Below, piece by piece: positions 37,667-48,452 of a stretch of 64,000 nucleotides of DNA. Every line of letters starts with the position of its first letter. The stretch's first letter is position 1. The notes below the pieces were generated by a model. It searched no databases. It was not told where the DNA came from and saw only the letters and a program-made list of their open reading frames with translations. This DNA is from Echinometra lucunter (taxonomy: Eukaryota > Echinodermata > Echinoidea > Camarodonta > Echinometridae): positions 1,304,640-1,368,639 of the forward strand of contig CM057171.1 in assembly GCA_029962745.1 (NCBI GenBank), in the 5' to 3' direction. Position numbers and translations under genes: made by a program.

Positions 37667-37811
37667 GGGCCCCGTTTCATAAAATTTGTTATTAGTAAAA
37701 ACTGTCACATTTCTATGACAAATTTTCTTTCAACCAATCAGATGCAAAGATTTCAGTAGCTTATTGCACAGTTATTGCAACTTGTTCGATAACAAGTTTT
37801 ATGAAACGGGA
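37667..37811. mobile_element. Short foldback MITE (GGGCCCCGTTTCATAAAA)
   Basis: Inverted ends GCCCCGTTTCATAAAA and TTTTATGAAACGGG, with inner ACTGTCACATTTCTATGAC and CAACCAATCAGATGCAA. Related copies lie at 47837-47947 and, more distantly, 48067-48205. Confidence 0.7.
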
Positions 37812-37920
37812 CGTCTCTTGAACTATCTGCCTCTCCATGCCAGTTTATTGTTTGGGCGGGTGGGGGGTCTTCTAAAGCGTCCACATTTTATTTTTCACAA
37901 AGGTAAGGGTGCGACCTAAC

Positions 37921-38096
37921 TACACTCTAAATTTCTTAGACTTAAATCAGGAACCACTCGAAAATTCGATTAAAAATCTTAATCAAATAGATTTAGAAAT
38001 CAAAATTTATTATAATTCCTTTATCTAATTTTGAATTTGTCCTCAGTTAAAATCGACTTAGACTGATTTCTAATCTAGGAAATTTAGAGCGTAACT
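37921..38096. mobile_element. Foldback MITE (TACACTCTAAATTTC ends)
   Basis: Left TACACTCTAAATTTCTTAGA and right TCTAGGAAATTTAGAGCGTA are inverted complements with few mismatches. The arms also share CTTAAATCAG/CTGATTTCTAA. The TACACTCTAAA terminus recurs at 45167 (complement) and 48229. Confidence 0.6.
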
Positions 38097-38573
38097 TCAG
38101 AAATGGCTTTCCTGATCGTGTGAGATTGGCATTCTTTTAACTCAGCAATCACAATGGCGTATACAATGCATGCGGGGGTGTTAATCCGCCCCGGTCATTG
38201 CAGACTCTCAAAAAATGAAATAGCATCATGTTTCAAATTCGTAGAGGACACATGACGTTTTAGAAAGGTAGCTAGCTTTAGTAAGGCGAATTGCTACCGG
38301 GGGGGGGGGGGGGGGGGCTATAGGGGTCTTGATAGCCTATGCTTTCCACGCTTTTTGCAACACTAATCATTTGACCACAGATGATGACTATGCATTATAA
38401 AACAATTGTTTTACGGTTCGTTTGGGTTTTTAAATTTTTAATATTTCGATGTGCGCAAATATCGCATACAAAGTCACGTCGGCCTCGCTAGTCAAAGGTT
38501 GTTGAACTTGCTGAATTTGCACGTAATGACATCATCCTTGTACTACTGTGACGTCATAAAGGGCAAGCACGAA

Positions 38574-38748
38574 GTAGGTGAATAATTATATTATATTGAC
38601 TGGCCTTGAGGGGAATATCGAAAATGTTGCCCGCAAAATGAATCATATTGTCCCGAGTCGAAGACGAGGGCAATATGGATCTTTTAAGGGCAACATTTTC
38701 GATATTCCCCGAAAGTAGAGCCAGTCAATATAATTATTATTACCTACA
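38574..38748. mobile_element. Long hairpin element (GTAGGT...ACCTAC)
   Basis: Arms of about 60 bp pair almost throughout: the outer TATATTGACTGGC/GCCAGTCAATATA is exact and the inner GGGGAATATCGAAAATGTTG pairs with CAACATTTTCGATATTCCCC. The loop is about 55 bases. Noncoding. Confidence 0.8.
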
Positions 38749-39832
38749 GCTATAGGATGATGCATAATTCAAGCCTATCATTTTGTAGCAATGACAAACA
38801 TGTCTGCTAATTGCCTGTCCGTCCCTCTGATTTCAGCTTATTCAGGCAGGTATGTAATCCTGGCTAAGCGATTGTGACGTAAATGGTTACCTCGCGTATC
38901 CATTGTTTTTAACCTCTATCGCGCGCGTTTGCACTTCGCTAAATGCGCGCTTATACAAGAAAGGTGGAATATGGATATTATGGACCGATAATTTAGTACA
39001 CAGGCGCAATAGGAAAATGACAAATTTTGCGGAGGAGGGGAATATGAATATTATTACCCTAGTCAGGCAGCTGAGCCCTGGCTGAACCATTGTGACGTAT
39101 TTTCTGTTGAGTGATTCAATTAGACAGGCAAAATACGCGCTTATATCTTGTCTCCAAAATGCCTCATTCAGGTAATAATTACTTGTATTCTATGCTTGTA
39201 TTACATTTGATTATGACGTAATAAACGGTTTACGAGCGGTTGTACGCGTACGCGCGAGTATGTAAACAAACGGGCAGTGCCTGATGGGAATACCAATGTT
39301 ACCAGTCGTATACTTAGCTAGCTAAATAGGGCTATATATACTTCGACAGTGCAGAATGAGTAAATAGCGAGATAAGAAATATTCCCATTAAGAGAGCCAG
39401 AGGAGTGTTTTGGGAAACTGTAAGGAACCGAAGCAGTTTGAATCTGTATTCCGTTTTGTTTAGGTATCAAAAATATCATAGAGCAAATGTATTGGACTCT
39501 CATCTTCAAGAAGAATTCATTTTACTGGAAAAACACAGGTTTGATCTCAGATTTCTAACTTTTGAATTATTGCATTTATGATTATGATCAATACACTGTA
39601 ACGAACACATCAAAAAGAGAGATATTCGTTTTCTCCGTGGGGAGGGGGTGGGGATTCATAACGTAGGTATTATAATAAGTAATTGATGAGGGTCAATATC
39701 AAAGTTCAAAGTCTCAATGTCATGAAAATATCCATGATCTCTCTACGTGTATACAGTCGTAAATCATTGTCAATTTTTTTTTTGCAATGTCATGAACTAT
39801 GCCGAATCACCATTTCTGCATCTCTCTCTCTC

Positions 39833-39912
<80 letters not shown>
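39833..39912. repeat. (TA)n microsatellite
   Basis: About 40 TA units with a single G interruption near 39850. It directly abuts the foldback at 39913-40065. Confidence 0.95.
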
Positions 39913-39914
<2 letters not shown>

Positions 39915-40065
39915 GAAACACGCAAGACAGCGAAGAACGTAGCTGTATAATTCCACTTTTCTGTTTTCTGTTGTAGAACCCTTGATAAAGGCCTTTCAAG
40001 CCGAAAGCTCGGGACATTAAAGTGGAATTATACAGCTACGTCCTTCGCTGTCTTGCGTGTTTCAT
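39913..40065. mobile_element. Foldback with a Penelope-type motif in the loop
   Basis: Arms 39913-39960 and 40018-40065 (48 bp) are inverted complements with a single mismatch, starting ATGAAACACGCAAGACAGCG. The 57-base loop contains TTGATAAAGGCC and, eight bases on, GCCGAAAGC. This matches the layout of the hammerhead-like motifs of Penelope-like retroelements in degenerate form. It is bordered on the left by (TA)n and soon on the right by another (TA)n. Confidence 0.6.
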
Positions 40066-40120
40066 TTTATATGCCATTAAACAAGACAGGGCCAATCATG
40101 TTAATGGGTTGTGCGCACAT

Positions 40121-40122
<2 letters not shown>

Positions 40123-40186
<64 letters not shown>
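40123..40186. repeat. (TA)n microsatellite
   Basis: About 31 uninterrupted TA units, followed by a pyrimidine-rich stretch (40187-40590) with two imperfect copies of TCCATCTCCACCCAAAGATT. Confidence 0.95.
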
Positions 40187-40187
<1 letters not shown>

Positions 40188-41193
40188 TCTCTTCTTTTCT
40201 CTCATTTTATCACACATTTTCTTCCTATCCATCTCCACCCAAAGATTCTCACCCCGCTCTCCATCTCTCTCTTCATCTTTTCCTCTCTCACCCCTTTAAT
40301 TCTTGCGCGCTCTCTCTCTCTCTCTCTTCTTTTCTCTCATTTTTCACAATTTTTTTTCTATCCATCTCCACCCAAAGATTCTCACCCGCTCTCCACCTCT
40401 CTCTTCCTCATCTCTCTCAGTCTCTCTCCCTCTTTTCTTTTCTCTAATTTTTTTACACTTTCTCTTTCCATCCATCTTCACCTATAGATTCTCACCCCAC
40501 TCTCCATCTCTCTCTTCGTCTTCTCTTTCTTCCCTTTTAATGTTCTTCCCTCGGTCTATTCCTCTCTCTCTCTCTCTCCAACGTTGGGCCTAATTTCATC
40601 CCATTTCAATTACTAAGTTCAAGCATAATGCTCTCTTTACTATAATTTTGGATGATAAAAGATCAAATTGTTGACATTATGATAATTATACCGTAGTCAT
40701 TCATCGATAACTTCAGCATTTACATCGAATGATTAGCAGGGTAAATCACTTGTATCTCAACTCTCTCACCATGCTCACAGTAATATGACAGCGCTATGAT
40801 CCAATGTCCAACTATTTGATAGACATATATTAAAAGAGATAAAGTCATGGTCATACGCAGTTCAGTTTCAAGCGACAGGGCCAGGGATAGCGTTTTATGA
40901 CTTGCATTTATTTTTTTTGCGTTTGATAGTCTTTATAACGCAGTAATTACATTTTGCTTCTTTCTGTTCTGCGTAGCCGTACCCGACAACGATATCGCTT
41001 TGGCTATAGGTTTCTAAAAACACAAATCTGGTGACAAGACTAGGCTCCAAGGAAACCCACTCCAGAGCTGCACGGCGTCTTCTGAATATTATACGATTAT
41101 CATATCATATTAGTGACTCGGTCTACTTCCCTCAAGCACTAAAAGCGGGAAGCATATATTAAGCATTAACATATTGAGAGGAGTATAGTCAAC

Positions 41194-42691
41194 ATGGCGC
41201 CTTTACGCTGGGGGATCTGTACAGGTGGAGAGATCTCGCACGACTTCGTCTCCAGTTTACAAGGCCACTCCGACAACCATCCCGTAGTCGCGATCGCTAC
41301 TCGTTCGGTAGAGAGATCGCAGAAATTTGCGACCAAATTTAACATCCCAACCGCCTATGGTAGCTATGAAGAGCTAGCTCGAGATCCAAATGTCGGTGAG
41401 TATAGATATAGACCCTACATGAATTTTATTGTATTGTACTTCACCGACATGAATTAGTATTTCATTCTTCTTCCCCTTTTTATTTACCTTTATATAAACA
41501 AATCACAATTACTGTAACTGTTACTTAACAAGAATATGCAAAAGTATGAATGAGCATTCTGTATGTAGCCTATAGCCTTAATCATTTGATAGTTTCATCT
41601 GATTTTGTGACGATGATATGATATTATTCTTTATTATAATATGCTATTAATTACTGGAAACAGGACATAGCACACGTTACTTCAATGCATGCCAATCACG
41701 AATCATGAATTGATTCTGTGCAATCCTCATGAATACTCATTATAAGGACTATAACAGCCTATATCTCCCTCTTTCGATATGGCAAGAGGAAGCTTCTCTG
41801 ATGGGTGGGGGGGGGGGGGTGGTGAGGTACTCTGTTATGGGTGGGGGTAATAACAGTCAAAGTGTAGAGACACTCTTGAACCCAAGGAAGGTCACTTTCA
41901 GAAATGTTTTCGACCATTTTTGTCTCCCTTATACTCTCTTCATTCTCTTGCAGACATAGTCTACATCGGTGCTATAAACACAGAGCATCCCAGACTGAGC
42001 AAGTTGTTTCTCAATCACAAGAAGAATGTTTTATGCGAGAAACCGTTGGCACTCACTCTACAAGAGACACAAACTATCTTAAAGGTGGCCAAAGAAAACG
42101 ATGTGTTCTTTATGGAAGTAAGTCACTTTCAGCTATCTCTTCCTCAGAAATTATTAATTTCATTAATGTTTATTAGCCACACCTTAAGGGGAGGGCTGCC
42201 GTCTCGTACTCGGTTATCTACTTTCCAATTTTAATGTTTGTGAGCGTGCAAAGGGAGCCAGCAAGACAATTTCCCCTTTTTTTGTATTATAAAGTGATAA
42301 GTTTTGTATTGATGTTCTGTCTTTAATCTTCGTATTTTATTATGTACAATTCATGTTACCCTGCCTGAGGATATTATACTTTTATTTGTAAACCTCGGTC
42401 CCGGGTTTCCAATGTGGATGTTTTTATTATAAAGATGAAGTAATAAAAAAATCATATTGGTGGTGATTTTCTTTTTTATCTTTCCGTTTTTCCTTCCCCC
42501 TTTCCCCCCTTTGGTGTGGCTTTTTTTTTTTTTTTTTTTTTTTTTTTGGGGGGGGGGGGTAGTTGGCTAAAGCCCCCATCCTTATATGCCGGTGCTTGTT
42601 ACGTTATATTTTTGGTAAAATTAAAGGTTAATCAAAATTTTAAAATGCTATTTGACCATGTTGACGTTACCCTGCTTTATGTGTGAGTGTG

Positions 42692-42757
<66 letters not shown>

Positions 42758-45700
42758 TTTCCACTGTTAATTTTACTCATTTCTTTCATTATTGATTATT
42801 TTACGTCAAAGCATACTTCTTTATTTAAAAAAAAATACAGGCAATGTTCACGTGTGATTTGCCGAAAAAATTAATCTTATTTGGTGTAGCATTGTCAGGG
42901 CACTGTGGGGCACTTGGGAAATGAGGGGGGGGGGGGGGGCACCGGACATATAAGGCGAATTTTAAAGCATGAAATTTAGGACACAATTTCACATTAAATG
43001 ATTTGTATGTTATTCTGATCATGTATGTTTCAGGCTATGTGGACTCGTTTCTTTCCAATCTCTGCGAAGATCCGGGAACTCATTACATCTGGGCAACTCG
43101 GTGTCCTTAAATCAGTTCTCATCAATTTCGGGCTTGACTTGCCCGACAGAGAGAGAACTTTAAAAAAAGGCAAGGACTTTGTAAGCATTTTTACTAGAAC
43201 TGAGCTTTTTGTTTAAATGATGATAATTACCTTCTTGCGAAATGTCAGATTTATTCAACTACCTTGTTCATCACTAAGTGATTCTTTATTTGTTTTGTTT
43301 ATTGAGTCTTTATTACCCAGGGTGGCTTCATCAGTGGTTAAAACATTGTTTTTCATGACGTTTTCATGGTTACATACATCTTTCTTTTTTTTTTTAATAT
43401 AAAAAAGAAACACACATTGCACACGTTGGTAACTATGTCCATATAGCTCGAAAATATATTTAATGTATGATAAACACGATAAAACTACTTTCGAAAAATC
43501 GACTCAAGTGCAATTTCAAACTTGGCTTATTGAACTGACAATCATGTTCGGAATACATGCATGTAATAAGCCATTATAAAGTCCGCACATTTCTAAAGGT
43601 GATAGACAGGGCTGTTGAAGTTGCCTTAAGTTGATTTTTCGAAAGTAGTTTTTATCATGTTGATAAAAGAGCAATGGAGATAAAATGCCATGCTCAGGGG
43701 CATAAGTGCCGTGCCGGGGATCGAACCCTCGACCCTTGCATACCCATTCAAGCGCCTTAACCCACTCGACTACGACACCTCTATTTTTCCCATTCTTTTA
43801 AAAGGGGCTCTGGAAAGGGGCTGATGAATTAGTTCTGCTTAAAGCCTTGTTCTCAATGTTTCCATGGCTATTATGCGTTTATTATTGTCTTAAGACAAAT
43901 CTTGCTATTTCCTACCTGGTTCAAATATAGGGGGGATATATAGGTGAAATGCAGCGTGCAAGGGATGGGGGTATGGTTTGAGAAGACTTAAATAATCACT
44001 GCCTACTGTAGATTCAAGATTTCCGTATGATTTATTGTCATGTTTTTTTAAAAAAAAACACAAAATAGATTTGATAATTCACCAGTCGTGTCAGAAAGCT
44101 TACAGTCAACATTTTCCTCTTCTTAAACTTGAAAACGCCTGTGCTTGCTTATGAGCACTAACAGTTGGAATAGTTACGAAAACTCTCCTCTGCCATCCCC
44201 ACCCCTTTTCACCTGCCTATCACACATGTGCGATGGATGGAATTCTAAAAATAACGTTTTGTTATATTTGTAGAACTGGGCGGAGGCGCCCTGTTCGACA
44301 TGGGTGTCTACATGGTAGCCATGACGACTATGGTCTTTGGTGAATCACCGAAATCATCGCAAACGCACGGATTCCTCAATGAACACGGTATGAATGACAA
44401 TATTAGTATGATCCATTGTTTTTACTCTTTAGAAGACAATCCAACCTTCGAAGAAAATTTGAAGGAAACGGAAAAAAATGAAACATACTGGTAAAAGGTA
44501 CAAATCGGAGTGACATGAAGCTAATTCTAAAAACAATCTGACTAGATTTCCGGATCAGCCGGGCACTTTCTAGTCAAAAGAACCAGAAGTCAATTTAACC
44601 CATTCATGACAGAGGTCCACATTTTGTGGTTTGGCCTAATATCTTTTGATGCAAAGCCCTAAAAATCATACCAAATACATGAGCAGAAAGAGCAAAAAAT
44701 TCTACACAAACTGTGCTCATTTTGGTTGTATCAATATTCGTTGTTTGATGCTGAAATTTTTAAAAAGGAAAATAAGCATTAAAATCCTTAAATTGGCAAT
44801 GTGATAGAAAGTTAAAAATCACTATTTTCCCCTGCAAATTGGCAACTTTTTGACCTCTCAACATAATTTCTGTCAATTTATATTCATTTCAGATACATGA
44901 CGTTTTATAAGAAAAATGTAGCAATAAAATAAAAAAGTTGGTGTTGCCAATTTGAAGAATAAAAGCTGATCAAATTAGGCTTTAAATAATTCCTGTCACG
45001 AATGGGTTAACGTAGAACCAACATTATTCTTGTCAACATGGTCAAAATTGACTCGGATTTTAGTGAAATTGACTAGAATTCTGGTCATTTTGACTAGAAA
45101 TAGTGCAAGTGCCTCGTTGATTCGGCAATCTCGTCAAATCTGACCAGATCGTTTTTAGAGTGTACTGTTTAAAAATTATATCTCTGGACGTTTGGGAATT
45201 TGAAGTTTTGCAATCAGTATAATGACAAGGTGATATGATGCTGGTTACTTCCCTATTATCTACAAAGTGAATAAAACATCATTCATCATATTGTAACTGA
45301 GTAGAATCTTTTTCTTAGATGGTTTACAAGGCTTTCTAACTTTTTTCCCACCCTCTTTCTTTCCGTTTATGCCTTTTTTCACCTTCATTAATTTGGGTCT
45401 AAATGCCTATTGATTAATATTTGGTTGTTTTCATTCCCCTTTTTAAGGAGTGGATGAGATATATACGACTGTGATGAAGTTTCCAAACAATGCCATGGCA
45501 ACACTCTCGTGTACCTACAAGGCCGAGTACCCAAATGAAGTTCTCATCATTGGAACGAAGGGTCGCCTAAGAGTAAGAAAAACTGCTTCACCCTTCCCTG
45601 CCTCATTCACATTATGGTATAATGGCATCAAACCTTGTCTGTACAATATTTGTGGTACAAGATAGTGTGTATGTGGTGGCGTAACACTTTGGGGGGCTGC

Positions 45701-45878
45701 GCTATCAAAAAAAAAAAGGAGAAGAAGAAGAAGAAGACAAAATAGGAGGGGTCCAGCTGCATGCTGACAAGCAAGCAAGCAAGCAAAGAAAAATCAAATC
45801 GGCCAGAATTCAAGAAAGTACTTTGCAATAACAATGTTGAAATTATATACAAAATAATTTTAAAAAAGTTTAGTCGCG

Positions 45879-45910
<32 letters not shown>

Positions 45911-46315
45911 GGGAGCAGCCGCGCCAACCCTCACCAGTACGCCAGTGTTTGTATGATTTCTGTTGAATGGAAGTATGATCATTATTCAAAGAGACAACTT
46001 AATCGTTCTTTTCTTCACCTCTGGACGGTATATAGATTCCTAATCATTTAGGCTCCCGCATTATCGACCCTCCCTATTTTCTCTGTAGTGTTTCATTCGC
46101 CCCCCTCTCCTTCCCTTTCGTTTCTTTTTATTTCATTCTTTACCTCGTTGTTTTTCTGTGTTTATCTCTATTTATTTCCATGCGTATTTCGATTTTTATC
46201 ATGATGATTCTTAAATACATGTACGATTATTATTCTGTGCGAAATAAAAAACGCTTGCTTGAAAATATATTGGGCCCGCTGCCGCTGACCTATAAGGTCT
46301 CTCCCTCTGTCTTTT

Positions 46316-46385
<70 letters not shown>

Positions 46386-47469
46386 CCTCTCTGTTATGTC
46401 ACATTTTGGTAACAAACCAAAATGTGCAGTTCTGTGTTACTGCGCATTTTGGTATCGTTACCAAAATGTGCCGTTACACTCTCTCATTTAGATTCCAGGT
46501 CATTTCTGGGCCCCCACTGACCTGATATGGTCGAGCCCCACTGGAGATACCATCGAAACCTTCCACCACCCTGTGCCTGAATCCTCGGCGGAATATTCCC
46601 TCGGCTCGCTGTGGTCCGGTATGCTATACGAGGCTGATGCCGTCAAGAAGGCCATTGAAGAAGGTAAAACTATGATGAAAATGAAAACTAAAATTCAAGA
46701 CATGAAACAATTTATCTTTGCAGAAGCAACAAAATGTAAGGTATACTAGGACCCCTTTGAAAAACAAAGCTATTATTAGCTGACAATTATCCAAGAATAA
46801 ATAAATCAAAATCCACCTCAAACTAATAAGATCACTTGGTTCAGTGGGTATAACGCCTATAGACTTACAGAATTTGCCATTGGGCTGTTTTTTTTTTTTT
46901 ATCTTGCCAGTATGGAATCTTTCCAATTTCTAAATTTTGTATGGGAGCTAGTAAAATCAAGCGAATAAAAGTTTGATCAAATTCAATTCAGTTCAATTCA
47001 ATCAAACTTTTACTTAAGTTTGATACTTATAGCGAAGGGGTAATCATGCATAAAGATGATAGAAAGTTGTTGTTGGTGTTGTTCCGGTTTGTTGGCGTAC
47101 GATTCGTGTGTGCCGAATATTGACACAACTGTACGCCATGCACCCACTCTTTTATTTGAAGATGGTTGGTTGGTTGGTTTTAGGGTTTAGGCGCTTATCA
47201 TTACAAAATTAGAATGTTTGCGCCTCACTTCAGGAATCGGAAAGATTTATGAATTCTGGTTAATTTGTTATATTTCTTATCACATTTATTTACTGATTTT
47301 CATTACCTAATCACTCTTTTTCGTGTTATTATTTTCAGGTAAGAAGGAGCACGCCCTCATGAGTTGGAAGGAAACAGAGTTGGTTTCTGGTTTGATGGAT
47401 AAAGCTCGTCAAGATCTTGGTATCGTCTGGGTGCACGAAGGAAAATCACCCGTCGTCGTTCTCGCGTAG
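41194..47469 (+). CDS. dhdh: Trans-1,2-dihydrobenzene-1,2-diol dehydrogenase, copy A (complete, seven exons)
   Basis: NADP-dependent cytosolic oxidoreductase that turns aromatic trans-dihydrodiols into catechols; family members also oxidise D-xylose. Exons: 41194-41395, 41954-42117, 43034-43169, 44274-44387, 45448-45572, 46492-46663, 47339-47469. They join to 347 residues plus stop (human DHDH 334). The N-terminal Rossmann fold begins LRWGICTGG; Arg37 and Arg41 sit where the mammalian enzyme binds the NADP phosphate. His79, Lys97 in CEKP (95-98), Asp176 and Tyr180 in LFDMGVY fall at exactly the residue numbers described for the mammalian active site. The C-terminal GFO/IDH/MocA domain includes AMWTRFFP (123-130) and GTKGRLR. 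The start ATG has a good context (CAACATGG). Intron 3 needs a GC donor at 43170; the nearby GT (43181) would break the frame. Most similar to copy C. Confidence 0.95.
41959..42117 (+). other. DHDH-A exon 2 core: IVY to E122, with the EKP lysine
   Basis: Part of exon 2 of copy A (full exon 41954-42117). It encodes IVYIGAIN, His79 and the catalytic CEKP, and ends at ATGGAA before GTAAGT. Copy B exon 2 has the same 164-base length. It is listed separately because it anchors alignment of the partial copies. Confidence 0.9.
42505..42560 (+). repeat. Poly(T)/poly(G) run in DHDH-A intron 2
   Basis: About 26 T followed by 12 G. Such T-G or G tracts recur through the window (for example 45883, 49383, 58259) next to dispersed repeats. 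Confidence 0.8.
42695..42754 (+). repeat. (GT)n(GA)n compound microsatellite
   Basis: About 14 GT units switch directly to about 15 GA units inside DHDH-A intron 2. Confidence 0.9.
43475..43658. mobile_element. Foldback MITE (AAAACTACTTTCGAAAAATC arms) in DHDH-A intron 3
   Basis: Left GATAAAACTACTTTCGAAAA and right TTTTCGAAAGTAGTTTTTATC are inverted complements, and pairing extends about 35 bases inward (TTGATTTTTCG). Noncoding. Confidence 0.7.
43709..43783 (-). repeat. tRNA-like sequence (Leu/Ser-type heads) in DHDH-A intron 3
   Basis: On the minus strand: box A TAGTCGAGTGGGTTAAGG, box B GGTTCGATCCCC, and ends GTGTCG/CGGCAC that can pair. The anticodon arm has only four pairs around a ten-base loop, so this is likely a tRNA-derived repeat rather than a working gene. 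Confidence 0.5.
44526..45167. mobile_element. Foldback MITE interrupted by a TTAA MITE, DHDH-A intron 4
   Basis: Left CTAAAAACAATCTGACTAGA and the complement of the right end (CTAAAAACGATCTGGTCAGA) are inverted repeats, with inner GGATCAGCCGGGCAC matched by GAATCAACGAGGCAC. The element is split by a complete piggyBac-type MITE at 44595-45010. Confidence 0.75.
44595..45010 (+). mobile_element. TTAA-flanked piggyBac-type MITE nested in another MITE
   Basis: Ends TTAACCCATTCATGACAG and CTGTCACGAATGGGTTAA. Very similar to the copies at 28423-28841 and 50589-51003 through the full length. The host sequence reads ...GTCAAT on the left and CGTAGAACC on the right, with one TTAA left when the insert is removed. 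Confidence 0.88.
46318..46382 (+). repeat. (CT)n microsatellite in DHDH-A intron 5
   Basis: About 32 CT units. It is followed at 46399-46475 by two short palindromes built on ACATTTTGGTA, just upstream of exon 6. Confidence 0.95.
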
Positions 47470-47836
47470 AAATCTTTGGATTAGATTTCAATGAACTTTT
47501 CATCATTATAGTAGGAATATCAATCCATGATCATAATATGATTGCTATTACATGATCGGACAAATGATATTGAACATCTCTGTGTCATTACTCTACACTA
47601 TGCTTTCACAATGAAATTTGGTTCAACTCTTTAAGTGTATAGACTGAAAAACTACAGTTAATTTTTATTTGGGTATAAATTTGGTTCTTATTTGTATCTG
47701 TGACATGCATAGAAAGGGCTATTAATGATGATATATGCCATAAATTTATTTAGAAATATTTTGTTTACGATATTGAGAAACTGTATAAACTGGTAAATCT
47801 CTACAGAACATTGTGATAAGAGTAGCGTCTATAGCA

Positions 47837-47947
47837 GGGCCCTGTTTAATAAAACAGTAACAACTGCCACATTTCTATGACAAATTTGCTCTCAACCAAT
47901 CAGATGCAAGGAAGTCGGTAGCTTATAACAGTTATGGAACGGGGCCC
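47837..47947. mobile_element. Short foldback MITE 3' of DHDH-A
   Basis: Ends GGGCCCTGTTTAATAAAAC and GTTATGGAACGGGGCCC. It shares GCCACATTTCTATGACAAATT-like and CAACCAATCAGATGCAA blocks with 37667-37811. Its AATAAA near 47850 could serve as a poly(A) signal for DHDH-A (inference). Confidence 0.65.
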
Positions 47948-48066
47948 AGGAATATATCTGAAGGTCATCTGAAGGTTAATCATGTTGCTTTCATTAAAAT
48001 CTTATTCATTTTGACACCCGGTACCCCCTGAATAATTAAATAGAAACAAATTAACCAACTTTAACC

Positions 48067-48205
48067 TGGGAGCGTTTCATGAAGAGTCTTGTCGGTGATT
48101 TTCACCGACTAATTTGCTTTCAGCCAATCAGATGCGATGATTTTCAGTAGCTTATAACAGTTGTCAGTGAAAATCACTGACAAAACTCTTCATGAAATGC
48201 TCCCC
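48067..48205. mobile_element. Foldback MITE (GGGAGCGTTTCATGAAGAGT)
   Basis: Ends GGGAGCGTTTCATGAAGAGT and ACTCTTCATGAAATGCTCCC are inverted complements with one mismatch. Inner GTCGGTGATTTTCACCGAC and GTCAGTGAAAATCACTGAC are themselves palindromic. Confidence 0.8.
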
Positions 48206-48228
48206 TGGTCTTCATGTGGCCAACCTTT

Positions 48229-48452
48229 ACACTCTTAAAAATTCCGGGTCAGATTGACCCGGAAAAGAGTCCGTTGGGGCCACACTCCGTACGGGGTCAA
48301 AAAAGGACTCGGAATAGGGTCATGAATACTTGTTTCTGGGTCACATTTGACCTAATTCTGGGTCATTTTTACTTTATTCCGGGTCATTTTGACCCGGAAC
48401 GGAGTGTGGCCCTGCGGACTCTTTTCTGGGTCAAGTCTGACTCGTAATTACC
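48229..48452. mobile_element. MITE with repeated GGGTCA/TGACCC motifs
   Basis: Starts TACACTCTTAAAAATTCC. The arms carry CCGGGTCAGATTGACCCGG and TTCCGGGTCATTTTGACCC, and a matching GGCCACACTCCG/CGGAGTGTGGCC pair lies at 48278 and 48400. Whole element is strongly self-complementary and noncoding. Confidence 0.65.

Larger units (their letters stand above)
35464..41193. other. Intergenic region between Wee1 and DHDH-A (5' ends divergent)
   Basis: Both neighbours are transcribed away from this region, so it should hold both promoters. Next to Wee1, 35640-35710 has GGCGCGCC and a CCAAT in GACCAATCACAT; these are weak single-motif hints only. The rest is repeats: foldbacks at 36757-37022, 37667-37811, 37921-38096, 38574-38748 and 39913-40065, a tRNA-like sequence at 37435-37508, TA microsatellites and a pyrimidine-rich block (40190-40590). 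No protein-coding gene is evident. Confidence 0.65.

Noticed and set aside
39833..40590. Several frames of 60-144 codons
   Set aside because: All derive from TA and CT microsatellites (Tyr-Ile or Ser-Leu-Phe repeats).
43034..43180. DHDH-A exon 3 ending at the GT donor 43181
   Set aside because: It leaves phase 0 and shifts exon 4 out of frame; the GC donor at 43170 fits phase, length and homology with copy B.
43709..43783. Functional tRNA-Leu/Ser gene
   Set aside because: Anticodon arm has a ten-base loop and only four pairs.
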